In this document: positions 56,268 through 64,000 of the stretch, piece after piece
How the letters are laid out: every line of letters begins with the position of its first letter
How positions within the stretch are numbered: the stretch's first letter is position 1
Assembly (NCBI RefSeq): GCF_003054045.1
Contig: NZ_QBKH01000004.1
Location: 372,001-436,000, forward strand
Direction: 5' to 3'
Source: Sphingobacterium faecium
GTDB taxonomy: Bacteria > Bacteroidota > Bacteroidia > Sphingobacteriales > Sphingobacteriaceae
Length of the DNA: 64,000 nucleotides
Translations under genes and position numbers: made by a program
Notes under the pieces: generated by a model
The model's input: the letters and a program-made list of their open reading frames with translations, nothing else
Databases searched by the model: none
Told to the model about the DNA's origin: nothing

Positions 56268-56841
56268 ATACCTTGTTTTCTAATTTAATTCACCTCTTCT
56301 TCATCCATAAGACCAAAAAGTCTATCCTTTATCCAAAAATAATTTCATTAAATATTTCATAACATCCATTCCTATATCGGAATTATTATGTGCCACTTCA
56401 CTTTCCATATTATGGATATAAAAAAACCTCTAAATCCAGGATCATAACCAGTATGCCAATACGCTATACCATTTTCATTTATTGTTTTGAATATGCAAAC
56501 GAGGTGCCAAAGGTATTTAGCTAGCATCCGCTGCAACATCTCGATATTTTAATAGCTGCTACGCTTGATTTTATCATAAACCGATGTTTAGATAACTTTC
56601 AGAAGTACGCTTCAACCAATGCTTTTTAATAAATTCTGGCAGTGCCCATATTAATAATAGGAAGAATAAAAAACGGAAGTAAAATATAGACAAATAATAA
56701 ACCGATAGATAATATGCATTTATTACATATCATGTTCACGTGATTTCATTGATTTGATATTGACGACAATAATGTATTTGAAATATTATTGTATCAAGAA
56801 AAAGAATCTTGGATAGTCATTATGAAAATTTAGTCACAAAA
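56268..56841. other. Gene-free stretch of about 570 bp with a decayed gene
   Basis: Holds the serine-hydrolase-like remnant (56322-56548). A hydrophobic 35-codon minus-strand ORF at 56626-56733 has no recognisable family. No other structured element is seen. Confidence 0.5.
56322..56548 (-). pseudogene. Remnant of a serine beta-lactamase-like hydrolase
   Basis: On the minus strand one frame is open from 56548 and reads EMLQRMLAKYLW, then NENGIAYWHTGYDPGFRG, which resembles the HTG box and following strand of class C beta-lactamase-like proteins. At a run of seven A (56420-56426, plus strand) the frame is lost. Shifting by one base restores a protein-like tail (YIHNMESEVAHNNSD, ending KLFLDKG) to a TAG at 56322-56324. 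No intact N-terminal part with an SxxK motif is seen. Homology is judged by eye only. Confidence 0.42.
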
Positions 56842-56869
56842 AAAACGACTTAATTTCTTAAGTCGTTTT
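56842..56869 (-). terminator. Terminator of tRNA-Glu copy 2
   Basis: A perfect 12-bp stem (56842-56853 with 56858-56869) and tetraloop TTTC, just past the tRNA 3' end on the minus strand. Confidence 0.8.
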
Positions 56870-56871
56870 AG

Positions 56872-56943
56872 TAGCCCGTAGGGGAATCGAACCCCTGTTT
56901 CTAGAATGAAAATCTAACGTCCTAACCCCTAGACGAACGGGCC
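56872..56943 (-). tRNA. tRNA-Glu (anticodon UUC), copy 2
   Basis: All 72 bases match copy 1 at 3136-3207, including the TTTTCAT anticodon loop. Flanking DNA differs apart from the -7 octamer. Confidence 0.97.
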
Positions 56944-56983
56944 ATTTGGCATCTCCAATAGGATATTTCCCTGTTTGGAGATG

Positions 56984-56991
56984 CAAATATA
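56984..56991 (-). promoter_or_regulatory. -7 box of tRNA-Glu copy 2
   Basis: TATATTTG on the minus strand, identical to that of copy 1. A 10-bp inverted repeat, GCATCTCCAA (56949-56958) with TTGGAGATGC (56975-56984), lies between it and the tRNA. Confidence 0.6.
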
Positions 56992-57032
56992 GATATTTTT
57001 ATCAATCTTCCAAAAAAGATTTGAAAATTTTA

Positions 57033-58307
57033 TTAAATCAAGTCAAAACCAATATCTCTACGGAAATATTTACCCTCAAAATAGATTCTTCCAGCATCAG
57101 CCGTTGCCTGTTGCAAAGCATCAAATAAGGTATCTTGTAAAGTCGTCACAGCAATTACGCGACCACCGGAACTGACTACATGGCCATCCTGTGTAGCGGT
57201 TCCAGCATGAAAGACAATGGATTCTTTTACATTCTCTATATTTGAGATGACTTTGCCAGATTCATAGTTTCCCGGATATCCACCAGCAACTAACATAACC
57301 GTTACAGCAGTTTTTGAAGAAACCGTATAAGAACGTGTATCCAAGTTACCTTGAGCCACACCCTCTAGCAAATCAATTAAATCAGATTCAATACGAGGTA
57401 AAACAGATTCTGTCTCGGGATCCCCCATACGTACATTGTATTCAATCACTAAAGGTTCACCCTCTACATTCATCAATCCTATAAAAATAAACCCTTTATA
57501 TGGGATATGATCTTTTTTCAAACCTTCAACAGTTGGCTTGATAATACGCTCTTCGACTTTACTGATAAATGCTTCATCAGCAAAAGGAACTGGTGAGATA
57601 GATCCCATTCCTCCTGTGTTTAAGCCTGTATCCCCTTCACCAATGCGTTTATAATCTTTAGCTGAAGGGAGTACTTTATACGAATGACCATCTGTTAAAA
57701 CAAAAACAGACAATTCAATACCTTTTAAAAACTCTTCTACCACGACAACATCACTGGCAGCACCAAACTTAGAATCAGCGATCATAGCATTCAATTCCAA
57801 CTTTGCATCTTCCAATGTTTCACAGATCAACACCCCTTTTCCTGCAGCTAGACCATCCGCTTTCAGTACGATAGGTAACTTTTGAGTTTCCAAATACGCT
57901 AAACCTTCCTCCAAATTACTCTTGTCAAAAGAGCGCGAAGCGGCAGTCGGGATACCGTGACGATCCATAAATTGTTTTGAAAAGTCCTTAGACCCCTCTA
58001 ATTGTGCCCCCTCTTGTTGTGGACCAATAACAGGAATATGTTTCAAGTCTTCACGGTTCAAGAAATAATCATGAATACCTTTTACAAGCGGCTCTTCTGG
58101 GCCAACCAAAACCATATTGATGTCATTCGCCAAGGCAAAACTTGCGATACCATCAAAATCTGTAACCTTTAAAGCAACGTTTTGACCATACACACCTGTA
58201 CCTGCATTTCCAGGAGCAATAAATAAATTTTGAAGACGCTTACTTTGCGAAAGTTTATAGGCGAAGGCTGATTCACGACCGCCAGAACCAATGATTAGGA
58301 TATTCAT
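57033..58307 (-). CDS. purD: Phosphoribosylamine-glycine ligase (GARS)
   Basis: ATP-grasp ligase of de novo purine synthesis that joins glycine to phosphoribosylamine. It opens MNILIIGSGGRESAFAYKL, with IAPGNAGTG near 32, GPEEPLVKGIHD near 70, KADGLAAGKGV near 147, NTGGMGSISP near 222, and EYNVRMGDPETE near 284. The 424-aa length is usual. The -7 box ends 4 nt before the ATG, so the mRNA may be leaderless. No other pur gene is adjacent. Confidence 0.97.
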   Translation of the reverse strand: MNILIIGSGGRESAFAYKLSQSKRLQNLFIAPGNAGTGVYGQNVALKVTDFDGIASFALANDINMVLVGPEEPLVKGIHDYFLNREDLKHIPVIGPQQEGAQLEGSKDFSKQFMDRHGIPTAASRSFDKSNLEEGLAYLETQKLPIVLKADGLAAGKGVLICETLEDAKLELNAMIADSKFGAASDVVVVEEFLKGIELSVFVLTDGHSYKVLPSAKDYKRIGEGDTGLNTGGMGSISPVPFADEAFISKVEERIIKPTVEGLKKDHIPYKGFIFIGLMNVEGEPLVIEYNVRMGDPETESVLPRIESDLIDLLEGVAQGNLDTRSYTVSSKTAVTVMLVAGGYPGNYESGKVISNIENVKESIVFHAGTATQDGHVVSSGGRVIAVTTLQDTLFDALQQATADAGRIYFEGKYFRRDIGFDLI

Positions 58308-58311
58308 ACCA

Positions 58312-58319
58312 CAAAGATA
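58312..58319 (-). promoter_or_regulatory. purD promoter, predicted leaderless
   Basis: TATCTTTG on the minus strand, an exact -7 match, separated from the purD ATG (58307) by only TGGT. The spacing is the same as at xseA. Confidence 0.6.
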
Positions 58320-58433
58320 TTTTTTTTAGCTTAATTATAAGAGAAAATTTAAAATTGCGTTGATATCCATTTGAAAACAACAAATTATTTAATATTTTTT
58401 CGTAATTTATTCCAAATTATTGATCCTCAATTT

Positions 58434-61100
58434 ATGAGTCTTAAGGCAGTCTTATTCGGTTTGTTATTCATCATCTCATTTGTATCATTTGGGCAAACAG
58501 ACATCCACCAATTCATCGATAAATTAGAACGGCACGCCTCACAAAATCCAAAAGAAAAAATCCACATCCACCTGGATAAAGAAAGCTATTCTGTTGGAGA
58601 AACCATTTGGATGAAGCTGTATTGTACAGTTGCACCAGAAAACATGTTATCAACATTAAGCCGTATAGCCTACATTGATCTCCTTTCTCCAGAAAATAAA
58701 ACGATCAATACCTTAAAAATACCTTTGACAGCTGGTTTAGGAATTGCTGATTTCGCCCTCACAGACTCCCTGATAGAAGGTTCTTACCGTATCCGAGCCT
58801 ATACACAATGGATGAGAAATGATAGCGCAGCCTACTTTTTTGACAAGACAATACCGATATATAATGGACGATCTGATCATGTCATAACAGATGATGAAAT
58901 CATCGTAGATAGAGATAAAAAATACTATGCTGTAAATCTAAAAACACTATCGGGACATCCTTTATCAGAGATTAATATCAATTATAAAACATTATTAAAA
59001 AATGGAAAAATAAGGACTGCAAAGGAAAAAACAGATCAAAAAGGTCAAATTTTGATTGATATGAAAGATCTATCAGCAGGAGAAACGATTAATTTATCTT
59101 TCAAATCTATAGATGGAATCACTGTTCATAAACTCTTGACAGTCCCTTCCGATAAATCAAATTATAGCTTACAGATACTACCTGAAGCCGGTACCATTAC
59201 ACATAACATACTCACAAAAATAGGCTTTAAAGCTCTTAATAGTAGAGGACTCGGAGAACATGCTAAAATCAAAATCATGGATAACAACAATGAAGTCATG
59301 GCTTTCTTCGAAACCAATCCACTGGGCATGACGAGCTATCAAGTTAATTTAGATGCACAAAAAAAATATACGGCTATTGCAACATTTACGGATGGCTCTC
59401 AAATAGAAGTTCCTTTTCCTACCATTAATGTTTCAGGATTAAGTATGAATGTTGGCAACCTTATAGACGATAGAGTCTTTGTGCAGCTAAGCGCTAGCCC
59501 TGATAAAATTGATCAACAACAAATTTACCTAATCGCTCACTCCCAAGGCAATACCTTTCATGTTGCCAAACAAAAATTAAGTGCCAAAGAAATTCTTTTT
59601 TCCATTCCCAGACAAAGCTTACCACAAGGTGTCATTCAGCTATCCATCTTAGATACCAATTTGAAACCTTTATTAGAACGCATGATCTTCAACTATCGGT
59701 CTGATAAAATTTTAGCGATCAAAGCCGATACAGACAAACCAACATATGGATTGCGAGAAAAAGTGAAAATCACAGTATTAACTGGAAATAGCCAAGATTC
59801 TACTAGAATATCCGCATTATCCGCATCTGTTGTCAATACCAATAAGACAAAAATTGATTCTAATTATCGATCAAGTATCTATACATCCTTATTACTATGT
59901 TCAGAAATCAATGGTTTTATAGAGAACCCTAATTATTATTTCACAGATAATGAAGAGGTCAAAAAAATTGATTTAGATAACCTCATGCTTATACAAGGTT
60001 GGAGAAAATTAGACTGGTCTGTGTTAGACGACACCCTCAATAAACCAAAATATCCTATCGAAAAAAACATAGCCATTTCCGGCACAGTGAAGAAACTGAG
60101 TCGAAAAGTAGTTGTGCCACAAGCGACTGTTACATTAATTCCAACGTCCAATATGATTGCTGCCATTGACACATTGACAGACATAGCAGGAAGATTTTCA
60201 TTTGATGAGCTCTTATTTCCAGATAGTACCAAATTTATTATAACTGCGACATCAAAGAAAGATAAAAATAGACTTGATATTGATTTAGACGAGATGGATA
60301 ATTCAATAAATGATGCTAATAAAAATTTACCAGAGGTTATGAATCATATCAATACGAAGTATTTGGAAAATATCAACAGTACCCAAACCTACTTTTCCGA
60401 ACTCGAAAAAGCTGGACTCATGTCCAGATCGATTCAACTCGATGAGGTTAAAATAACACGTACTAATCAGAAAAAAACTGTTCAACATTCAAGTAATCTA
60501 AATGGATCAGGAAACGCTGACCAAGTTCTTACGGAAGAAGATCTAGCAAATTGCTTTACACTAGAGCAGTGCCTCGCTGGAAGACTAGCGGGTGTTAGGT
60601 GGCAAAATGGTATACCTTATAGTACCAGAAGCAACGGTCCCATGCAAATTGTGCTTGATGGAATGTATATTGAGAGCGATCAAATTTCGATGCTAAGTGC
60701 CCCAGATATCGCTAGCATTGAGGTATTACGCAATATTAATTACACGTCGATATATGGGTCCTATGGTGGCAATGGCTTGATCTTAATCACGACCAAAAGA
60801 GGTGATGGTGGTTCACGTGCATTTACACCCACTGGTATCCGGACCTTTATACCTAAGGGACTTTACCTCAGTCGTACATTTTATAAACCAATCTATGAAA
60901 CAACAGAATTGTCGAAAATAGGTTCAGATCTAAGAACAACTATACATTGGGAACCCAATCTCATTACCAATCGATCAGGAGAGACCAGTTTCGATTTCTA
61001 CACTTCGGACGAAAAAGGTCCTTATACCATTATTCTGGAAGGGGTAGATGTCAACGGGCGAATGGGAAGAAAAGCAATACAGGTTAATTTGAGAGATTAA
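58434..61100 (+). CDS. Surface protein with MG2-like domains and a TonB plug domain but no barrel
   Basis: An exported 888-aa protein. The frame is open from TTG 58371, but ATG 58434 (MSLKAVLFG) gives a clean signal peptide ending at SFGQT. An MG2-like (alpha-2-macroglobulin type) beta-sandwich region opens with KIHIHLDKESYSVGETIWMK. More beta-sandwich repeats follow, then a carboxypeptidase-regulatory-like domain near 545-620. A plug-like domain (LAGRLAGVRW, PMQIVLDGMYIE, SIEVLRNINYTSIYG, GLILITTK) lies near 705-800, with a final beta-sandwich of about 90 residues. This architecture is known but uncharacterised in Bacteroidota. It is divergent from purD. Confidence 0.83.
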   Translation: MSLKAVLFGLLFIISFVSFGQTDIHQFIDKLERHASQNPKEKIHIHLDKESYSVGETIWMKLYCTVAPENMLSTLSRIAYIDLLSPENKTINTLKIPLTAGLGIADFALTDSLIEGSYRIRAYTQWMRNDSAAYFFDKTIPIYNGRSDHVITDDEIIVDRDKKYYAVNLKTLSGHPLSEININYKTLLKNGKIRTAKEKTDQKGQILIDMKDLSAGETINLSFKSIDGITVHKLLTVPSDKSNYSLQILPEAGTITHNILTKIGFKALNSRGLGEHAKIKIMDNNNEVMAFFETNPLGMTSYQVNLDAQKKYTAIATFTDGSQIEVPFPTINVSGLSMNVGNLIDDRVFVQLSASPDKIDQQQIYLIAHSQGNTFHVAKQKLSAKEILFSIPRQSLPQGVIQLSILDTNLKPLLERMIFNYRSDKILAIKADTDKPTYGLREKVKITVLTGNSQDSTRISALSASVVNTNKTKIDSNYRSSIYTSLLLCSEINGFIENPNYYFTDNEEVKKIDLDNLMLIQGWRKLDWSVLDDTLNKPKYPIEKNIAISGTVKKLSRKVVVPQATVTLIPTSNMIAAIDTLTDIAGRFSFDELLFPDSTKFIITATSKKDKNRLDIDLDEMDNSINDANKNLPEVMNHINTKYLENINSTQTYFSELEKAGLMSRSIQLDEVKITRTNQKKTVQHSSNLNGSGNADQVLTEEDLANCFTLEQCLAGRLAGVRWQNGIPYSTRSNGPMQIVLDGMYIESDQISMLSAPDIASIEVLRNINYTSIYGSYGGNGLILITTKRGDGGSRAFTPTGIRTFIPKGLYLSRTFYKPIYETTELSKIGSDLRTTIHWEPNLITNRSGETSFDFYTSDEKGPYTIILEGVDVNGRMGRKAIQVNLRD

Positions 61101-61121
61101 ATTTATTAGAAAAAAAATAAT

Positions 61122-61889
61122 ATGAAACATATACAAATTAAAACAGAAGATCGCATCGCAAATATATTTTTAGATCGTGGAAAATCCAATGCAATTGATA
61201 TGGTTCTATTGGAGGAGTTAAATACAACTATTCAAGAACTACAGGTAGATCCTGCTATTGAGGGGGTAATCATCCATGGCAAAGAAGGTTTTTTTAGTGC
61301 TGGTTTAGATTTGATTGCGCTATATGCTTACAATGAAGCGGAAATAAAAGCCTTTTGGACGCTATTTTTAAAAAACACCAAAGATCTGGCATCCTTTCCT
61401 AAACCACTTGTTTCTGCCATTTCAGGACATAGTCCTGCTGGCGGCTGCGTGATAGCACTTTGTTGCGATTATCGCGTCATGGCAGAGGGAAATTTTATTA
61501 TCGGATTAAACGAGATACCTGTTGGCCTCATCGTACCCGATAGCATCTTTCATCTCTACAGCTTTTGGCTTGGTAAAGCCAATGCCTACCGCTTCTTACT
61601 GGAAGGCAAATTGTTGACTCCTCAAGAAGCCCTTACAGTAGGTTTAGTGGACGAAGTCGTTTCACCAAATGCCATTCAGACCGCAGCATTGCGCAAAATT
61701 AAGTCCGTGACACAGTTTGACAAAGAAACATGGCAATCTTGCAAATTGAACTTTAGGTCAGAACTTTTTGAACAGTTAAGTGTAAATCAAGAGGAGACTA
61801 TCGAAAAAATATTAGCGCAGTGGTGGAGACCATCTACACGAAGTATATTAAAAACAATCATTGATAACTTGACAAATAAGAAAAAATAA
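61122..61889 (+). CDS. Enoyl-CoA hydratase/isomerase family protein, delta3-delta2 isomerase-like
   Basis: A crotonase-fold protein of 255 aa. It has the oxyanion-hole segment FFSAGLDLIALY near 59 and SGHSPAGGCVIALCCDYRVM near 101. The segment GLNEIPVGLIVPDS near 128, with a single catalytic-type Glu, resembles mitochondrial enoyl-CoA isomerase 1 more than hydratases, which have a second Glu here. It would act in unsaturated fatty acid oxidation. Start 21 nt after the plug-domain gene; possibly cotranscribed, though the functions look unrelated. Confidence 0.82.
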   Translation: MKHIQIKTEDRIANIFLDRGKSNAIDMVLLEELNTTIQELQVDPAIEGVIIHGKEGFFSAGLDLIALYAYNEAEIKAFWTLFLKNTKDLASFPKPLVSAISGHSPAGGCVIALCCDYRVMAEGNFIIGLNEIPVGLIVPDSIFHLYSFWLGKANAYRFLLEGKLLTPQEALTVGLVDEVVSPNAIQTAALRKIKSVTQFDKETWQSCKLNFRSELFEQLSVNQEETIEKILAQWWRPSTRSILKTIIDNLTNKKK

Positions 61890-62000
61890 AGATAAATTAA
61901 GCGCATTAGTTAAGGTCACTTTTGTTTAAGACCTTCTATGTTCTATTTTTGTAAATAACTCAGGTCAATTCTAATCCATATTTAGTAGAAAATAACAATT

Positions 62001-62684
62001 ATGTTAAAAAAAATAATGGGTATCTTGTTCTTATCGGTCATTTTACTTGGTAGTTGCAACAGGACTGCAGATAAAAAAGAAAGAGAACAAGATTCTACCG
62101 ACACCATAACATCTGATTCGTTGCCAAAAGTGATCGATTCCATAGCTGTGCCACAGCAAGAAATCGCGCAAGATGAACCTATTGATATGGCTATATCAAA
62201 AATAGTAAGTGCGTATAACAAGCAAGATTCAAAAGCATTAAACAGCTATATTGACAAAACAATAGGTCTATATACTATCTATAGACCTGGAGTTCAAGCC
62301 ATATATGTGCATGCCACATCCCTTGATTTTAATCACCCTATTCCTGAATATTATCCATATTCTCCATCAAATTTCTCCGGTAAAGTAACTTTTGGAATAC
62401 TCCCTGTTTACGATTGTGGGAAAGAGGCTTGGAATAAAAAAGGACTCTTCTGTAACAATAAACAGCATCCTACAGAGCTATCCCAAACGGCAAAATTTAT
62501 GAATGAAATTTTGGATTCAAAAATATCAGGTGCTGAAATCCAAAAGCTAAAAGCACTAGACGCCAAAAGCTATCGTGTTATCTTAACGGACAAAAATGCA
62601 TCACTTATCTTTCATATCACAAAGCAAGGTAAGCAATGGGTATTAACCGTTCTAGATCGAGCCTACGGAGGCTGTGACGCTTAA
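62001..62684 (+). CDS. Hypothetical lipoprotein
   Basis: A 227-aa protein with a lipoprotein signal (MLKKIMGILFLSVILLGSCN; Cys at 19). A low-complexity acidic linker (KEREQDSTDTITSDS) is followed by a globular part of about 165 residues. That part has two Cys in VYDCGKEAWNKKGLFC and a closing WVLTVLDRAYGGCDA. I do not recognise the family. It stands alone between the isomerase-like gene and the phospho-sugar mutase gene. Confidence 0.85.
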   Translation: MLKKIMGILFLSVILLGSCNRTADKKEREQDSTDTITSDSLPKVIDSIAVPQQEIAQDEPIDMAISKIVSAYNKQDSKALNSYIDKTIGLYTIYRPGVQAIYVHATSLDFNHPIPEYYPYSPSNFSGKVTFGILPVYDCGKEAWNKKGLFCNNKQHPTELSQTAKFMNEILDSKISGAEIQKLKALDAKSYRVILTDKNASLIFHITKQGKQWVLTVLDRAYGGCDA

Positions 62685-62760
62685 GCTGAAATTATATTTC
62701 ACGACAAAAGCACCACAATCCAAAAAAATATTTAATTTGACAGTTTTAACTCACAAAACA

Positions 62761-64000
62761 ATGATTAGTCTGGATCAAGAAATACAAGCAAAAGTCAATC
62801 AATGGCTAGGCTCAGAATACGACGAAGCAACGAAAACTGCTTTAAAAAAATTAATTGATAATAATGAAACAACTGAATTAACAGATTCATTCTATAAAGA
62901 TTTAGAATTTGGTACAGGAGGTTTACGTGGAATCATGGGGGTCGGTTCCAATAGAATGAATAAATATACCATTGGTAAAGCCACACAAGGCTTAGCCAAC
63001 TACTTAAAAAAACAATTCCCAGACCAACAGATCAAAGTTGCGGTTTCTTACGATAGTCGCAATAATTCACAAATCTTTGGACAACTAGTCGCTGATGTAT
63101 TTTCGGCCAATGGCATACTGGTTTATTTATTTGATGAACTCAGACCTACACCGGTATTATCCTTTGCCATCCGTCATTTTGGTTGCCAAAGTGGTGTCAT
63201 GCTAACAGCCTCCCACAACCCAAAAGAATATAATGGATATAAGGCTTATTGGAATGATGGCTGTCAGTTAACAGCTCCACACGACGAAAATGTTATTATA
63301 GAAGTAAACAATATTCAAAATATTTCAGAAATATTGTTTCAATCTAATCCGGAAAATATTATTTCTGTAGGACCAGAAATAGACGAAATCTATATTCAAG
63401 AAAATAAAAAATTAAGCATACATCCTGAAGCAGTACAAGAGCAGAAAGATCTTAAAATTGTATTTTCACCTATACATGGAACCGGAATTACCATTGTCCC
63501 CCAACTCTTAAAGGCATGGGGATTTGAAAACGTCATCATCGTGGATGAACAAGCCACCCCTGATGGTAATTTTCCAACGGTGATTTATCCTAATCCAGAA
63601 GAAGAAGATGCCATGGCATTGGCAAAAAAGAAGGGCGAAGAGGTAGATGCAGACTTGGTATTAGCCACAGACCCTGATGCTGATCGTGTGGGTATCGCTA
63701 TTAAAAACAATAAAGGCAATTTCCAATTACTAAATGGTAATCAGATCGGAAGTCTATTGGTTTATTACGTCCTGAGTTCAAAAAAGGAACAAAATCAACT
63801 CCACAATAATCCGTATGTTGTCAAAACCATTGTGACGACCAACCTACAAGCAGAGATTGCCAACCATTTTCATGTTCCTTATTACGAAACATTGACAGGC
63901 TTCAAATACATTGGCGAGCTCATGACCAAATTAGGCGACTCAGCAACTTATCTTGTTGGAGGAGAAGAAAGCTATGGCTATTTAGTTGGAAGCCTTGTGC
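62761..64000 (+). CDS. Phospho-sugar mutase (phosphoglucomutase/phosphomannomutase), cut by the window end
   Basis: Partial gene: 413 codons from ATG 62761 with no stop before the window ends. It opens MISLDQEIQAKVNQWLGS, then DLEFGTGGLRGIMGVG near 49. The phosphoserine loop is MLTASHNPKEYNGYK with active Ser near 146. The metal-binding loop is ATDPDADRVGI near 303, and the sugar-binding GEES is at the very end (VGGEESYGYLVG). The long N-terminal start and motif set fit the PgcA-like glucose-1,6-bisphosphate-type mutase branch of about 570 aa. Conversion of glucose-1-phosphate to glucose-6-phosphate is the likely role. Confidence 0.93.
   Translation, partial: MISLDQEIQAKVNQWLGSEYDEATKTALKKLIDNNETTELTDSFYKDLEFGTGGLRGIMGVGSNRMNKYTIGKATQGLANYLKKQFPDQQIKVAVSYDSRNNSQIFGQLVADVFSANGILVYLFDELRPTPVLSFAIRHFGCQSGVMLTASHNPKEYNGYKAYWNDGCQLTAPHDENVIIEVNNIQNISEILFQSNPENIISVGPEIDEIYIQENKKLSIHPEAVQEQKDLKIVFSPIHGTGITIVPQLLKAWGFENVIIVDEQATPDGNFPTVIYPNPEEEDAMALAKKKGEEVDADLVLATDPDADRVGIAIKNNKGNFQLLNGNQIGSLLVYYVLSSKKEQNQLHNNPYVVKTIVTTNLQAEIANHFHVPYYETLTGFKYIGELMTKLGDSATYLVGGEESYGYLVGSLV

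Noticed and set aside
56626..56733. 35-codon hydrophobic minus-strand ORF
   Set aside because: No family resemblance or ribosome-binding site, and an overlapping second frame looks equally protein-like.

Overview
The window reads as a chromosomal segment of a Bacteroidota bacterium of the Sphingobacteriaceae type (Sphingobacterium or Pedobacter-like); this is inferred from gene content, not from a marker-gene comparison. Supporting signs are a SusC/SusD pair, a GLPGLI protein beside an outer-membrane beta-barrel protein, PafA-type phosphatase, few Shine-Dalgarno sequences, low GC, and promoters carrying the Bacteroidota -7 element TAnnTTTG. I see no rRNA, phage, insertion sequence, integrase or CRISPR array.

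Layout. 1-5.8 kb: tail of an unknown gene, a gene-poor stretch with decayed ORFs, a GH84 glycosidase, a tRNA-Glu and a GH20 hexosaminidase. 6-25.6 kb: mostly housekeeping (DoxX protein, LD-carboxypeptidase, metG, GLPGLI protein with its barrel protein, an Rrf2 regulator, pafA, uvrA, M28 peptidase, typA, kbl, a MacB-like permease, DUF2147). 25.7-36.2 kb: a small membrane protein, a SusD/SusC pair with a divergent AraC-family regulator, a NagB-PIG-L fusion, an aminotransferase and a TlpA-like thioredoxin. 36.2-43.8 kb: radA, an ECF sigma factor with a membrane partner, DUF1294, an M19 dipeptidase with a serine hydrolase, and xseAB. 43.8-54.6 kb: a sialic acid (nan) locus. 54.6-64 kb: pirin, amino-acid racemase, second tRNA-Glu, purD, a plug-domain surface protein, an enoyl-CoA isomerase-like protein, a lipoprotein and a phospho-sugar mutase cut by the window end.

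How the genes fit together. The clearest theme is harvest of amino sugars from host-type glycans. The nan operon encodes the steps to remove O-acetyl groups, release sialic acid, trim hexosamine, mutarotate and import Neu5Ac, cleave it to ManNAc and pyruvate, and epimerise ManNAc to GlcNAc. A FadR-type regulator is divergent from it. GH84, a second GH20 and glucosamine-6-phosphate deaminase lie elsewhere in the window and could feed the same pool. No sugar kinase, NagA deacetylase or NanO/NanU outer-membrane importer is seen here, so these must lie outside if the pathway is complete.

Items most worth a second look: a 10-G homopolymer inside radA; the NagB-PIG-L fusion with an altered active-site motif; a serine hydrolase carrying only a GH3 C-terminal remnant; a 12-bp inverted repeat just upstream of the Rrf2 gene; a 17-bp inverted repeat over the tlpA promoter; and xseA and purD, whose -7 boxes end 4 nt before the start codon and so predict leaderless mRNAs. 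I did not find a clearly new defence or mobile system.
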